A stretch of 64,000 bases of DNA, taken from assembly GCF_040515995.1 (NCBI RefSeq), contig NZ_CP159485.1:1302001-1366000 (forward strand). The letters run 5' to 3'. Positions 9,417-17,680 of the stretch are shown in pieces; within the stretch, counting starts at the first letter, position 1; each line of letters opens with the position of its first letter. Source of the stretch: Proteinivorax hydrogeniformans. Its GTDB lineage: Bacteria > Bacillota > Proteinivoracia > Proteinivoracales > Proteinivoracaceae. Both the position numbers and the translations under genes were made by a program. Under the pieces are notes generated by a model. The model did not search any database. It had not been told where the DNA came from and saw nothing but the letters and a program-made list of their open reading frames with translations.

Positions 9417-10271
9417 ATGAAACAGAACCAATTAGTTATTGAAAAAGTTAAGCAAACTCTAATACGGGCGGCAACTACCTTCCGTAGTGACCAAAAAGAT
9501 GCTTACCTAAAAGCTATAAAGCAGGAGACTACTCCTAGGGCAAAGTGGGTTCTAGAAAATCTTGTAGAGAACTCAGATGTTGCTAAACAGAACAAAAGCC
9601 CTATGTGTGATGACACAGGAATTCCACATTTAATACTAGAAGTTGGAAAGAACCACAGTGTTGATGGGGATTTACTTAAATCAATACAGCAAGGAGTTGC
9701 AGATGGACTAAGAGAACTACCTGGAAGACCTATGGCTATAAAAGGAGATGATGTGCAAAGACTTGATCAATCCGGGGGATTGGATCAAGATCCAGGGGCT
9801 TTGTCTCCAGCTCCCATAATTATAAAACATGTGGAACAAGATGAATTGCGGCTTCATATTCTTATGCAAGGTGGAGGTCCTGAAATTAGAGGTAAAACAT
9901 ATCGTGTATTTCATCAACATGATTTACAAGTGGTCGTTGATGAAGTTGTAAGTTGGGCAAAACAGGAGGTTGCTAAATTGGGGTGCGTTCCCTGTGTGCC
10001 AACGATTGGTATTGGAAGAACCCATTTTGAGGCAGCATCACTTATGCTCGAGGCAATGACTTATGGAAGCTTCGGAATACAAAACGACATAGAACGCGAA
10101 ATAACTGAACGGATAAATCAAACTAATGTTGGACCGTTAGGTTTAAATGGGAATACCACAGCTTTAGCAAGTTTTTTACGAGTGGGTCCACAAAGGGCTA
10201 GTGGTGTGAGGATTGTATGTTTACGTCTGTGCTGCTGCGTTGAGCCTAGGGTAGCTAGTACCTTACTTTAA
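9417..10271 (+). CDS. Fe-S hydro-lyase, alpha subunit (tartrate dehydratase / fumarase N-terminal type)
   Basis: 284 residues from the ATG at 9417 after AAGGAGGG (9403-9410). Three cluster-ligand cysteine sites are visible: SPMCDDTGIPH, KLGCVPCVPTIGIGR and the C-terminal CCCVEPR. GPQRASGVRIVCLR is typical of the TtdA/fumarase-A N-terminal domain. It pairs with the beta subunit encoded 25 bases upstream to form a 4Fe-4S hydro-lyase that is oxygen-sensitive, in line with an anaerobic host. Substrate is not determined; the operon context with PrpD and a CitE-like lyase argues for a pathway-specific acid rather than a housekeeping fumarase. Confidence 0.88.
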   Translation: MKQNQLVIEKVKQTLIRAATTFRSDQKDAYLKAIKQETTPRAKWVLENLVENSDVAKQNKSPMCDDTGIPHLILEVGKNHSVDGDLLKSIQQGVADGLRELPGRPMAIKGDDVQRLDQSGGLDQDPGALSPAPIIIKHVEQDELRLHILMQGGGPEIRGKTYRVFHQHDLQVVVDEVVSWAKQEVAKLGCVPCVPTIGIGRTHFEAASLMLEAMTYGSFGIQNDIEREITERINQTNVGPLGLNGNTTALASFLRVGPQRASGVRIVCLRLCCCVEPRVASTLL

Positions 10272-10286
10272 AAAAGGTGTGATATT

Positions 10287-11375
10287 ATGAAAATACAGGT
10301 AACACGATCTTCGTTGCCAGAATTCGAGGAATATGTTGATGAAATAAAAGACTTATGGGATAGTCGATGGTTAACAAACATGGGTGTTAAACACAAGCAA
10401 CTGGAAGCTGAATTAGAAGATTACCTAGCTGTCAAGGATGTATCCCTTTTTACCAATGGGCATTTAGCACTTGAAATGGCTATTGAGTCTATGGGGTTAG
10501 AGGGTGAAGTTATTACAACCCCATTTACCTTTGCATCTACTACCCATGCTATTGTAAGAAATGGTTTAGAACCTGTTTTCTGTGATGTTAATAGTGATGA
10601 TTTTAACATTGACGTAGAAAAACTTGAGAGTCTTATTACCGATAGGACAACAGCAATTATTCCAGTGCATGTTTTTGGAAATATATGCGATGTTAAAACG
10701 ATTGATAAAATTGCTAATAAGTATAACTTAAAAGTCATTTACGACGCAGCTCACGCTTTTGGAGTAACTATAGATGGTGTTTCTGTTGCTAATTTTGGCG
10801 ATGCATCAATGTTTAGTTTTCACGCAACCAAAGTTTTTAATACAATAGAGGGCGGAGCATTAACATCTAATCACCAGGTGTTAAAAGATAAACTTAATGC
10901 TTTAAAGAACTTTGGTATGAATTGTAGCGGAAATATTGACTATATAGGTGGTAATGCTAAGATGAGTGAATTTCAGGCTGCTATGGGGTTATGTAATCTG
11001 CGTCATATAGAAGATGATATTTCAAAAAGGAAGCAAATTGTTAACCGTTATCGAGGAAACCTAGGTGATATTAGAGAAATAAAATTTATAAAAGAGCAAA
11101 AAGGAGTAAGAAGTAATTATTCTTATTTGCCAGTACTTTTTAAAGGTTACAAACAGAATAGAGACGAAGTATTTGAGAAGTTAAAAAAACAAGGGGTTAC
11201 ACCACGAAAGTACTTCTATCCATTAACTTCAGACTTTCCATGTTACAAGGGGAGATTTAATCAAAGCTATACTCCAGTTGCAAAAGAAATTTCAGAAAAA
11301 ATACTGTGTCTTCCGCTCTACGCTGATCTATCTTTAAAAGATGTGGACCGGATTTGTGAAATTATTTTATCTTAA
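10287..11375 (+). CDS. DegT/DnrJ/EryC1/StrS sugar aminotransferase
   Basis: 362 residues. The N-terminal stretch IKDLWDSRWLTNMGVKHKQL, the phosphate-binding TNGHLALEMAI, the cofactor Asp in YDAAHAFGV and the PLP lysine in FSFHATKVF are all present. These match the VioA/FdtB-like branch that aminates dTDP-4-keto-6-deoxy sugars. RmlA and RmlB follow directly and RmlC/RmlD are absent, so the likely substrate is dTDP-4-keto-6-deoxyglucose, giving a 4-amino-4,6-dideoxyhexose. The regiochemistry (3- or 4-amino) is inferred. The gene starts 15 bases after the hydro-lyase gene, which ties the acid pathway to the amino-sugar pathway. Confidence 0.88.
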   Translation: MKIQVTRSSLPEFEEYVDEIKDLWDSRWLTNMGVKHKQLEAELEDYLAVKDVSLFTNGHLALEMAIESMGLEGEVITTPFTFASTTHAIVRNGLEPVFCDVNSDDFNIDVEKLESLITDRTTAIIPVHVFGNICDVKTIDKIANKYNLKVIYDAAHAFGVTIDGVSVANFGDASMFSFHATKVFNTIEGGALTSNHQVLKDKLNALKNFGMNCSGNIDYIGGNAKMSEFQAAMGLCNLRHIEDDISKRKQIVNRYRGNLGDIREIKFIKEQKGVRSNYSYLPVLFKGYKQNRDEVFEKLKKQGVTPRKYFYPLTSDFPCYKGRFNQSYTPVAKEISEKILCLPLYADLSLKDVDRICEIILS

Positions 11376-11415
11376 ACTTTGATAAGTTAAAATATATTAT
11401 GAGGGGGAAATGGTT

Positions 11416-12285
11416 ATGAAAGGAATTATATTAGCTGGGGGTTCAGGTACGCGCCTGTATCCAATTACTAAAGCAACTTCTAAACAACTTTTGCCTGTTT
11501 ATGATAAGCCAATGATTTATTATCCATTATCAGCATTAATGTTAGCGGGAATCAGAGAGGTGTTAATCATCTCAACTCCAGAGGATATATATAGCTATGA
11601 GCAGCTTCTTGGCGATGGGAAAGATATTGGTATGTCTTTTGAATATGCTATTCAGGATAAACCTAACGGTCTTGCAGAAGCATTCATTATTGGAGAAGAG
11701 TTTATTGAAGACTCTAATGTAGCTTTAGTACTTGGTGATAATATTTTCTATGCTTCTAACTTTGGAAACAGGCTAAGGAAAGCAGCTCAACTGGAAAAAG
11801 GCGGAATCATATTCGGCTGTTACGTAAATGACCCTAGAGCTTATGGCGTTGTAGAAGTTGACGAAAATAATAATGCAATCTCAATAGAAGAAAAGCCTGA
11901 GAATCCTAAGTCTTCTTACGCTGTACCAGGATTATACTTTTTTGATAATAATGTTGTAGACATTGCAAAAAATGTTAAACCTTCGGCAAGGGGAGAGAAG
12001 GAAATTACATCGGTAATTGATGCTTACTTGCAAAAGGGAGAGCTGAAGGTACAATTAACAGGTAGAGGGTTAGCCTGGCTGGATACAGGAACACATGAAT
12101 CTTTGTTAGAAGCTTCTAACTTTGTAGAAGCTATCCAAAAAAGACAAGGGCTATATATATCTTCTATTGAAGAAATTGCATATAGAAGGGGATATATTTC
12201 AAAGGAACAACTTCAGAGATTAGCAGAACCTCTCATTAAGACAGAATATGGTAAATACTTAATGGATATATCGAAAGAAGGTTAA
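11416..12285 (+). CDS. rmlA: Glucose-1-phosphate thymidylyltransferase
   Basis: 289 residues. The nucleotide-binding signature [22 protein letters not shown] is at the N-terminus, followed by [10 protein letters not shown] and [26 protein letters not shown] near the C-terminus is characteristic of RmlA. It makes dTDP-glucose from dTTP and glucose-1-phosphate. GAGGGGG at 11401-11407 is too close to the ATG at 11410 and well placed for the ATG at 11416, so the latter is chosen. Confidence 0.95.
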   Translation: MKGIILAGGSGTRLYPITKATSKQLLPVYDKPMIYYPLSALMLAGIREVLIISTPEDIYSYEQLLGDGKDIGMSFEYAIQDKPNGLAEAFIIGEEFIEDSNVALVLGDNIFYASNFGNRLRKAAQLEKGGIIFGCYVNDPRAYGVVEVDENNNAISIEEKPENPKSSYAVPGLYFFDNNVVDIAKNVKPSARGEKEITSVIDAYLQKGELKVQLTGRGLAWLDTGTHESLLEASNFVEAIQKRQGLYISSIEEIAYRRGYISKEQLQRLAEPLIKTEYGKYLMDISKEG

Positions 12286-12319
12286 TAATTTTAAATTAAA
12301 ATCAAAGGAGCTGTTTTCT

Positions 12320-13396
12320 ATGAATATATTAGTTACTGGAGGGGCTGGGTTTATAGGCTCTAACTTTGTAAAATATATGCTTAATACTCACGATGTGAAT
12401 ATTGTAAATTTAGATGATCTAACATATGCAGGAAACTTAAAAAATCTAGAGGATATTGAAAATCATAAAAGTTATAACTTCATTAAAGGTGACATTTGTG
12501 ATAGAAGTCTTTTAGAACAAATATTTTCACAATACAAAGTTGACCAAGTAGTTAATTTTGCTGCAGAATCCCACGTGGATAGAAGTATTGAAAATCCTGA
12601 GATCTTTCTTCAGACTAACGTACTTGGAACTCAGGCTCTTTTAGATATATCAAAAAAGCATTGGAAGATTAACCCTGAAGATAAATACTGTAAAGAGTAT
12701 AAACAAGGGGTAAAATTTTTACAAGTCTCGACTGATGAAGTTTATGGTTCACTGGGTAAAGAAGGACTTTTTACTGAAGAAACAAACTTGCGGCCTAACA
12801 GTCCATATTCTGCATCCAAAACTTCTGCGGACCTACTAGTGCGCTCTTATAATAAAACCTATGGAATGCCTGTAAATATAACACGATGCTCAAATAATTA
12901 TGGTCCTTATCAATTTCCCGAAAAGCTAATACCATTGATGATCAACAACTGCTTAAATGATAAAGAACTACCAGTTTACGGTGACGGCATGCAAATTAGA
13001 GATTGGCTTCATGTAAAAGATCATTGCACTGCTATTGACACAGTTCTAAGTAAAGGATTAGACGGTGAGGTTTATAATATTGGTGGAAATAACGAAAAAG
13101 CTAATATTGAAATTATTAAACTGATTATTGAAACATTAGGAAAATCGGAAAACTTAATAAAATATGTAAAAGATAGACCAGGACATGATAGACGTTATGC
13201 TATAGATAACACCAAAATTACAAATGAGTTAGGTTGGGAACCATCCTATACGTTTGAACAGGGTATAAAAGAGACAATAGAGTGGTACTTAAACAACAGT
13301 GAGTGGATTAAAGATATTGTAAATGGTGACTATGTAAAGTACTATTCGTCAATGTATAATAATGAGAGTGAAGTTGCCGTAGCTAAAGAGATTTAA
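12320..13396 (+). CDS. rmlB: dTDP-glucose 4,6-dehydratase
   Basis: 358 residues of an extended short-chain dehydrogenase. NAD-binding GGAGFIGSNF lies at residues 7-16. The catalytic region has VSTDEVYGSL, and the YSASK motif appears in NSPYSASKTSADLLV. VDRSIENPEIF and GDGMQIRDWLHVKDHC are RmlB signatures. It converts dTDP-glucose to dTDP-4-keto-6-deoxyglucose. The gene follows rmlA by 34 bases with an AAAGGAGCTG site. RmlC and RmlD are not in the window, so rhamnose is not the obvious end product. Confidence 0.95.
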   Translation: MNILVTGGAGFIGSNFVKYMLNTHDVNIVNLDDLTYAGNLKNLEDIENHKSYNFIKGDICDRSLLEQIFSQYKVDQVVNFAAESHVDRSIENPEIFLQTNVLGTQALLDISKKHWKINPEDKYCKEYKQGVKFLQVSTDEVYGSLGKEGLFTEETNLRPNSPYSASKTSADLLVRSYNKTYGMPVNITRCSNNYGPYQFPEKLIPLMINNCLNDKELPVYGDGMQIRDWLHVKDHCTAIDTVLSKGLDGEVYNIGGNNEKANIEIIKLIIETLGKSENLIKYVKDRPGHDRRYAIDNTKITNELGWEPSYTFEQGIKETIEWYLNNSEWIKDIVNGDYVKYYSSMYNNESEVAVAKEI

Positions 13397-13436
13397 GTAG
13401 AATAATTCTATAAACTGGGGTAAGGAGCTTGGTAAA

Positions 13437-14597
13437 ATGAATAAAATAAAAGTGTTAAGTGTTTTCGGCACAAGACCTGAGGCTATAAAAATGGCACCAT
13501 TAATTAAGGAGCTAGAGAAAGAAGAATTAATTGAAAGTTATGTGTGTGTTACAGCACAACATAGAGAAATGCTTGATCAAGTTCTAGATATTTTTAATAT
13601 TAAGCCTGATTTTGATTTGGATATTATGCAACAAAGGCAAACCCTGGCGACAGTGACTACAAGGGCTATAGAAGGGTTAGATAATGTTATAAAAGAAATA
13701 AAGCCTAATATAGTTTTAGTACATGGTGATACAACCACTACTTTTGCTGGTGCAGTAGCCTCCTTTTATAACAAGGTGTCAGTTGGTCATGTAGAGGCAG
13801 GCCTTCGGACGGATGATAAGTACTCACCATTTCCAGAAGAAATGAACAGGAAGTTGACAGGCAATATTACTGAGATACATTTTGCGCCAACTATCAGAAA
13901 CAAGGAAAATCTGCTAAAAGAAGGTATCAAGGAAGAAATTTACTTAACAGGCAATACTGTGATAGATGCTTTAAACCATACTGTTAGGAAAGATTACCAA
14001 TTCAAAAATGAACAATTACAAGACATAGATTTTTCGAGTGGAAGACATATTCTAATGACCGCTCACAGACGAGAAAATTTAGGAGAGCCACTTGAAAATA
14101 TATGTAAGGCGGTTAGAAAATTGGTGGAGGAATTTGAAGATATTAATGTTACTTATCCTGTACACTTAAATCCAGCCGTTAGAGAAACAGTAAACAATAT
14201 ACTAGGAGATGTTGAAAGGGTTAATTTAATAGAGCCAGTAGATGTTGAAGACATGCATAACCTTATGGATAGATCATATATGATTATGACTGACTCAGGG
14301 GGATTGCAAGAAGAAGCTCCTTCTTTAGGAAAACCAGTATTAGTTTTGAGAACTGAGACGGAAAGGCCAGAGGCTGTTAAAGCTGGAACTGTCAAAATTG
14401 CTGGAGTTACGGAAGCTGAAGTTTACAACAAAGGAATAGAGCTTTTAACAAACATAGTTTCATATAATATTATGGCAAAGGCAGCTAATCCTTATGGAGA
14501 TGGACAAGCATCTAAGCGTATTGTACAAGCTATTTTGAATAAGTTTGGTTTAGAAAAGGAAGAACGGTTAGCATACTTAGATACTAGCGTAGGCTAG
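13437..14597 (+). CDS. wecB: UDP-N-acetylglucosamine 2-epimerase (non-hydrolysing)
   Basis: 386 residues. FGTRPEAIKMAPLIKEL, VTAQHREMLDQVL, VHGDTTTTFAGAVA, VGHVEAGLRT, TAHRRENLGEPL and MTDSGGLQEEAPSLGKPVL form the complete family signature. The enzyme makes UDP-ManNAc for wall or surface polymers and is also called MnaA. It is the last gene of the first polysaccharide run. The downstream DNA contains transposon debris. Confidence 0.95.
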   Translation: MNKIKVLSVFGTRPEAIKMAPLIKELEKEELIESYVCVTAQHREMLDQVLDIFNIKPDFDLDIMQQRQTLATVTTRAIEGLDNVIKEIKPNIVLVHGDTTTTFAGAVASFYNKVSVGHVEAGLRTDDKYSPFPEEMNRKLTGNITEIHFAPTIRNKENLLKEGIKEEIYLTGNTVIDALNHTVRKDYQFKNEQLQDIDFSSGRHILMTAHRRENLGEPLENICKAVRKLVEEFEDINVTYPVHLNPAVRETVNNILGDVERVNLIEPVDVEDMHNLMDRSYMIMTDSGGLQEEAPSLGKPVLVLRTETERPEAVKAGTVKIAGVTEAEVYNKGIELLTNIVSYNIMAKAANPYGDGQASKRIVQAILNKFGLEKEERLAYLDTSVG

Positions 14598-14692
14598 ACA
14601 AGGGACAAAGGGATAGAAAAGGAAGAGGCCACTGAAAAAGCAAAAGTAGGGAAAATTATGTGATTAGCAGTTGGTTCATCATGTAAATATAC

Positions 14693-14975
14693 AAAAGCCT
14701 CCAATGTTTGATATAATGGTATTGACCAAAACACCATAAACAAACAAAAAGGAGGCTTTTTTCAATGCTTAACGACCCAAACAATCGATTAAGCTTCTAT
14801 TTAATATTATACAATAGAATCACCAAAAATCATACATTGAAGTTAATCACATAAAAGCTGATCAAAGTACTATGGCAGGCCAGCCAAGAATCCGAAATGA
14901 TGATAATGTAAATGCTATCCTAAAAGTGTACCAGTTAGAGCCATTTCGCTAGCGAATTAGTTTACCACCTATCAT
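14693..14975 (+). pseudogene. Decayed transposase start (IS1182-like remnant)
   Basis: Bases 14693-14702 (AAAAGCCTCC) and 14753-14762 (GGAGGCTTTT) are inverted copies that frame a short AT-rich segment. They are followed by an ATG at 14765. The frame reads MLNDPNNRLSFYLILYNRI and then KNHTLKLI before a stop. The pattern LSFY.ILY.(R/K)I..NH.LK.I resembles the first residues of IS1182-type transposases. Further family-like words follow in another frame (IKADQSTMAGQPRI). Nothing longer remains. I infer a truncated, multiply mutated element; the family name is tentative. Confidence 0.4.
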
Positions 14976-15157
14976 AAAATTCCTGTAAAGTATAGTCAGA
15001 TAGATAAGATCATGAAAGAAAAGTCTTGGGGTCTACCATGGAAATATGAGATAGACCCCTAATATATTACGTATAAATTTGTGATTAAAGGGGTCTGATT
15101 CTTTAAAAAATTGAGTCACACCCCTTTAAATTATAATATAAACTGATATAATGATTA

Positions 15158-15320
15158 GCAAACGAGGGTGTGGCTCGCGGGGTCAGTTGCTCAGAAATGA
15201 GTTAACTCAGTCCTGAAATGCCGCCCTCGTTTTTGTTGTGTCCGTAACGTTGACCGGGATGATGCCGTCCTACGGGAAGTGGCTCTGCTAGTAGACGTAA
15301 CGTTGGATTACAACTTTAAT
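15158..15320 (+). ncRNA. Probable IS110 bridge RNA
   Basis: The segment lies between a TATAAT box (15147-15152) and the transposase RBS. It folds into two stem-loops. Loop 1: outer stem AAACGAGGG (15160-15168) pairs perfectly with CCCTCGTTT (15224-15232). An inner hairpin at 15185-15207 has a GAAA tetraloop. Between them are two opposed 16-base strands (15169-15184 and 15208-15223). Loop 2: AACGTT at 15246-15251 pairs with AACGTT at 15299-15304 and encloses CCGT/ACGG. This two-loop layout with internal guide strands is what IS110 bridge RNAs look like, and the strands match the element's flanks as described for the element. The ends of the transcript are estimates. Confidence 0.6.
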
Positions 15321-15348
15321 TGGGTGCAAATAAAAAATAGGAGGGAGA

Positions 15349-16563
15349 ATGATGCAAGGTCAGCAGATGATAGTTGGTGTAGACGTAGGTTATTACAATC
15401 ATCATGTAGCTATAGGCTTAGCAGGAGATATTTTAAAGGATTTTGAGATACCCCATAGCCAGAAAGGGTTTAGGTATTTCTTTAATCAAATAACATCTTT
15501 TGTACAAGCTTATGAAGTATCAGACATAGTTGTTGGTATGGAGGGGACTAATGGCCATGCTCGGCCATTAGATCAAATGGTTAAAGATAAAGGGTACATG
15601 TTACTAAATGTTAATAACCTAAAGTTTGCCCGTTTTAAAGAAATCTTCGCTACACCAGAGAAAAATGACCGCATGGATGCAAGACAAATAGTCACCCTTA
15701 TGATGATGGCCCCAATGATGGAACAAGGCAAGGAAGTGCTTCAAGAAGTGCATAACACATCTGAGATTGAAACTAAATTAAAACGTATTAGTCGCCGTCG
15801 CCATCAGATAGTTAAAGAAAAAGTTATAATACAAAATAGAATGCAAGCAGATCTGCAATCTGTATGCCCAGGTTTTTTGAAAATGTTTGCATCTGTGGAT
15901 GCCTTTTATGTACTGCGCTTTTTGAGCTGTCGTCCGGACTTGCGTAAGTTAAAAAGACTTAGATTACCGACAATACTCAAGATTCAAGGTGTTGGTAAAG
16001 GACATGCTAAAAAGTTACAAAGGTGGCAAGAGGAAGCTAGCTTTGGCTCAGAAGTAGAGTGGGTAGGCCCTATGATAGCAGAAGATGCTTCGCGCTTATT
16101 AGCCCTTAAAGAAAGGTTAATTGAATTAGAAAAACAAATCAAATCATTAGTTAGGCAGTCAAGATTGGGCTCTCTTATTCGAAGCATACCAGGCTTTGGC
16201 CCTATTTGTTCTGGAATAATAGCTGCAGAAATAGGTACAATTAGTAGGTTTGACTCTGAGGCTGGGTTAGCAATCTACCTAGGTATGGCTCCTCTTGACA
16301 ATAGTTCTGGCCTATATGAAGGAACAAAATCACCTAAACAAGTTAACAAACATGCGAAAAAAGCTATGATGCAAGCACTGCAGCATCATGTGCGAAGGGT
16401 TGATGAATCTAAAGTTTACTTCCAAAAAAAATGTGATGAAGGCAAGAAATACAATCAAGCTCTGCGGTCCTTAGGACGGCATTTAACAAGAGTAATATGG
16501 AGTATGATCAAAAACAATAGAAAATATGAACGTCGTGAAAAAGAAACAAGTAAAGCTGCGTAA
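15349..16563 (+). CDS. IS110-family transposase (DEDD recombinase)
   Basis: 404 residues. The N-terminal RuvC-like DEDD domain shows Asp in IVGVDVGYYNHHVAIG, Glu in VVGMEGTNGHARPL, and two Asp in KNDRMDARQIV. A basic, helical linker follows. The C-terminal Tnp_20 domain has IRSIPGFGPICSGIIAAEIG with the likely catalytic serine, then YLGMAPLDNSSG. Full length and no frameshift, so the gene may be active. Tandem ATGs at 15349 and 15352 follow AGGAGGGAG (15339-15347). The enzyme is guided by a bridge RNA in characterised relatives. Confidence 0.93.
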   Translation: MMQGQQMIVGVDVGYYNHHVAIGLAGDILKDFEIPHSQKGFRYFFNQITSFVQAYEVSDIVVGMEGTNGHARPLDQMVKDKGYMLLNVNNLKFARFKEIFATPEKNDRMDARQIVTLMMMAPMMEQGKEVLQEVHNTSEIETKLKRISRRRHQIVKEKVIIQNRMQADLQSVCPGFLKMFASVDAFYVLRFLSCRPDLRKLKRLRLPTILKIQGVGKGHAKKLQRWQEEASFGSEVEWVGPMIAEDASRLLALKERLIELEKQIKSLVRQSRLGSLIRSIPGFGPICSGIIAAEIGTISRFDSEAGLAIYLGMAPLDNSSGLYEGTKSPKQVNKHAKKAMMQALQHHVRRVDESKVYFQKKCDEGKKYNQALRSLGRHLTRVIWSMIKNNRKYERREKETSKAA

Positions 16564-16705
16564 TTTTTAAAAACACTTTTTCTAAACTAAGGGAACTTAT
16601 GTTCAACTATATCCATTTAAAAGAAAAAAAGTTAAAAATAAACATATTATAAAGAAACTTGACAAAACGTACGGGATGTTCAGGACTGTAATACTGCAAT
16701 TCGTG

Positions 16706-16734
16706 AAACATCTCTATTTCGGGAGATGTTTTTC
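16706..16734 (+). terminator. Rho-independent terminator-like hairpin
   Basis: AAACATCTC (16706-16714) pairs with GAGATGTTT (16723-16731), with an 8-base loop, and is followed by a short T run. It lies just outside the inferred right end of the IS110 element, so it belongs to the target DNA. Confidence 0.6.
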
Positions 16735-16797
16735 TGCTTATTATAAAGGATTTCAAACATTATTGGAGAATAGCTAAAATAATATCATACTTGAGGT

Positions 16798-17050
16798 GGT
16801 TATAAGAGCAGATGATAAGTGATAGATGAAAGATGATAGATATAAACCATAGAGAATCAATATGTGCTCCTTCACGGTCGCTATCTATTACTTATCATCT
16901 AAAAAAGATGGTTTTAAGAGCAGGATGAAAAATGATAGATGAAAGGTGATAAAGAGCAGATGATAAGTGAAAGATGAAAGGTGATAGATAAGATATTAAT
17001 ATCACCACTCAAAATCTCTTATTTTTCATTTATCAACTATCATCTATTGT
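16798..17050. repeat. Low-complexity GATGATAGATGAAAG-type repeats
   Basis: Several degenerate copies of a purine-rich unit around GATGATAAGTGATAGATGA occur at 16808-16840, 16922-16950 and 16957-16990. Pyrimidine-rich reverse copies such as CTATCTATTACTTATCATC (16881-16899) and TCAACTATCATCTATTG (17034-17050) can pair with them. A similar stretch recurs at 41352-41390. No gene was seen here. I do not recognise the repeat family. Confidence 0.55.
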
Positions 17051-17116
17051 TATAGTATAGAGAATCGTCACAGGATACTGAAGTAAATATTTCTTAAGGG
17101 TAGGGGGAAATCTCAA

Positions 17117-17560
17117 ATGATTTACATAACAGGTGATACCCACGGAGACTTTAGCAGAATTGAGAAGTTTTGCGATGAATATAGTACTACTCAGGCTGAT
17201 ACTATGATTATTTTAGGAGACGCTGGAATTAATTATAATCTTAATGAAAGAGATATTGAGTTAAAGGAGGAGTTAGCGCAGCTTCCTATTACTCTATTTT
17301 GTGTTCACGGTAATCATGAGGAGCGTCCTTATTTAATTGATAGTTATGAGGAAAAAATATGGAATGAAGAACTTGCTTACTTTGAAGAAAAATATCCAAA
17401 TATTCTATTTGCGGCTGATGGTGAAATTTATGATTTCGAAGGAAAAAAGAGTATTGTTATAGGCGGTGCCTACAGTGTAGACAAACACTATCGGCTACGG
17501 GGGAATATGCCGTGGCTAGAGTCAGACTTGACTCTAATCGCTGGGATATTAAAGAATTAG
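17117..17560 (+). CDS. Metallophosphoesterase, C-terminally shortened
   Basis: 147 residues. The calcineurin-like motifs are present: ITGDTHGDF (D-x-H), IILGDAG (GD), FCVHGNHEERP (GNHE). FDFEGKKSIVIGGAYSVDKHYR-like sequence follows. Relatives continue after GNMPW for a further stretch that carries additional metal ligands. Here the frame ends 17 residues after MPW with an unrelated-looking tail (LESDLTLIAGILKN). The catalytic C-terminal histidines are therefore missing and the gene is probably inactive or decaying. It lies 438 bases downstream of the IS110 end, across repeat DNA. Confidence 0.7.
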   Translation: MIYITGDTHGDFSRIEKFCDEYSTTQADTMIILGDAGINYNLNERDIELKEELAQLPITLFCVHGNHEERPYLIDSYEEKIWNEELAYFEEKYPNILFAADGEIYDFEGKKSIVIGGAYSVDKHYRLRGNMPWLESDLTLIAGILKN

Positions 17561-17680
17561 CCTTGACTTTGTTTTAAATTAGAAACTCGATTAATTTATA
17601 TAGCAAGAGAGTATGTTATAATTATTAAGAAATGCTGTATATAATCTTTATACTGTATCAAACAAAGAGGGGGGATTTAC

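Larger units (their letters stand above)
15031..16679 (+). mobile_element. IS110-family insertion sequence
   Basis: The element consists of a noncoding left end with a structured RNA candidate (15158-15320), one DEDD transposase gene and a short right end. IS110 elements have no terminal repeats. The right boundary was placed from guide matches: CGGGATG at 16672-16678 equals bases 15255-15261 of the RNA, and TTCAGGACTG at 16679-16688 is the reverse complement of 15208-15217. A left boundary at GT (15031-15032) is suggested. GGGGTC at 15028-15033 equals RNA bases 15179-15184, and GTCTAC at 15031-15036 is the complement of 15291-15296. A GT core at both ends fits all four guides partly or fully. 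An alternative left end near 15144 cannot be excluded. Confidence 0.5.

Noticed and set aside
10287-13396. Rhamnose biosynthesis operon
   Set aside because: RmlA and RmlB are present, but RmlC and RmlD are absent and an aminotransferase takes their place.
15163-15232. Riboswitch or attenuator for a chromosomal gene
   Set aside because: The fold sits immediately upstream of an IS110 transposase and its internal strands match the element ends, which bridge RNA explains better.
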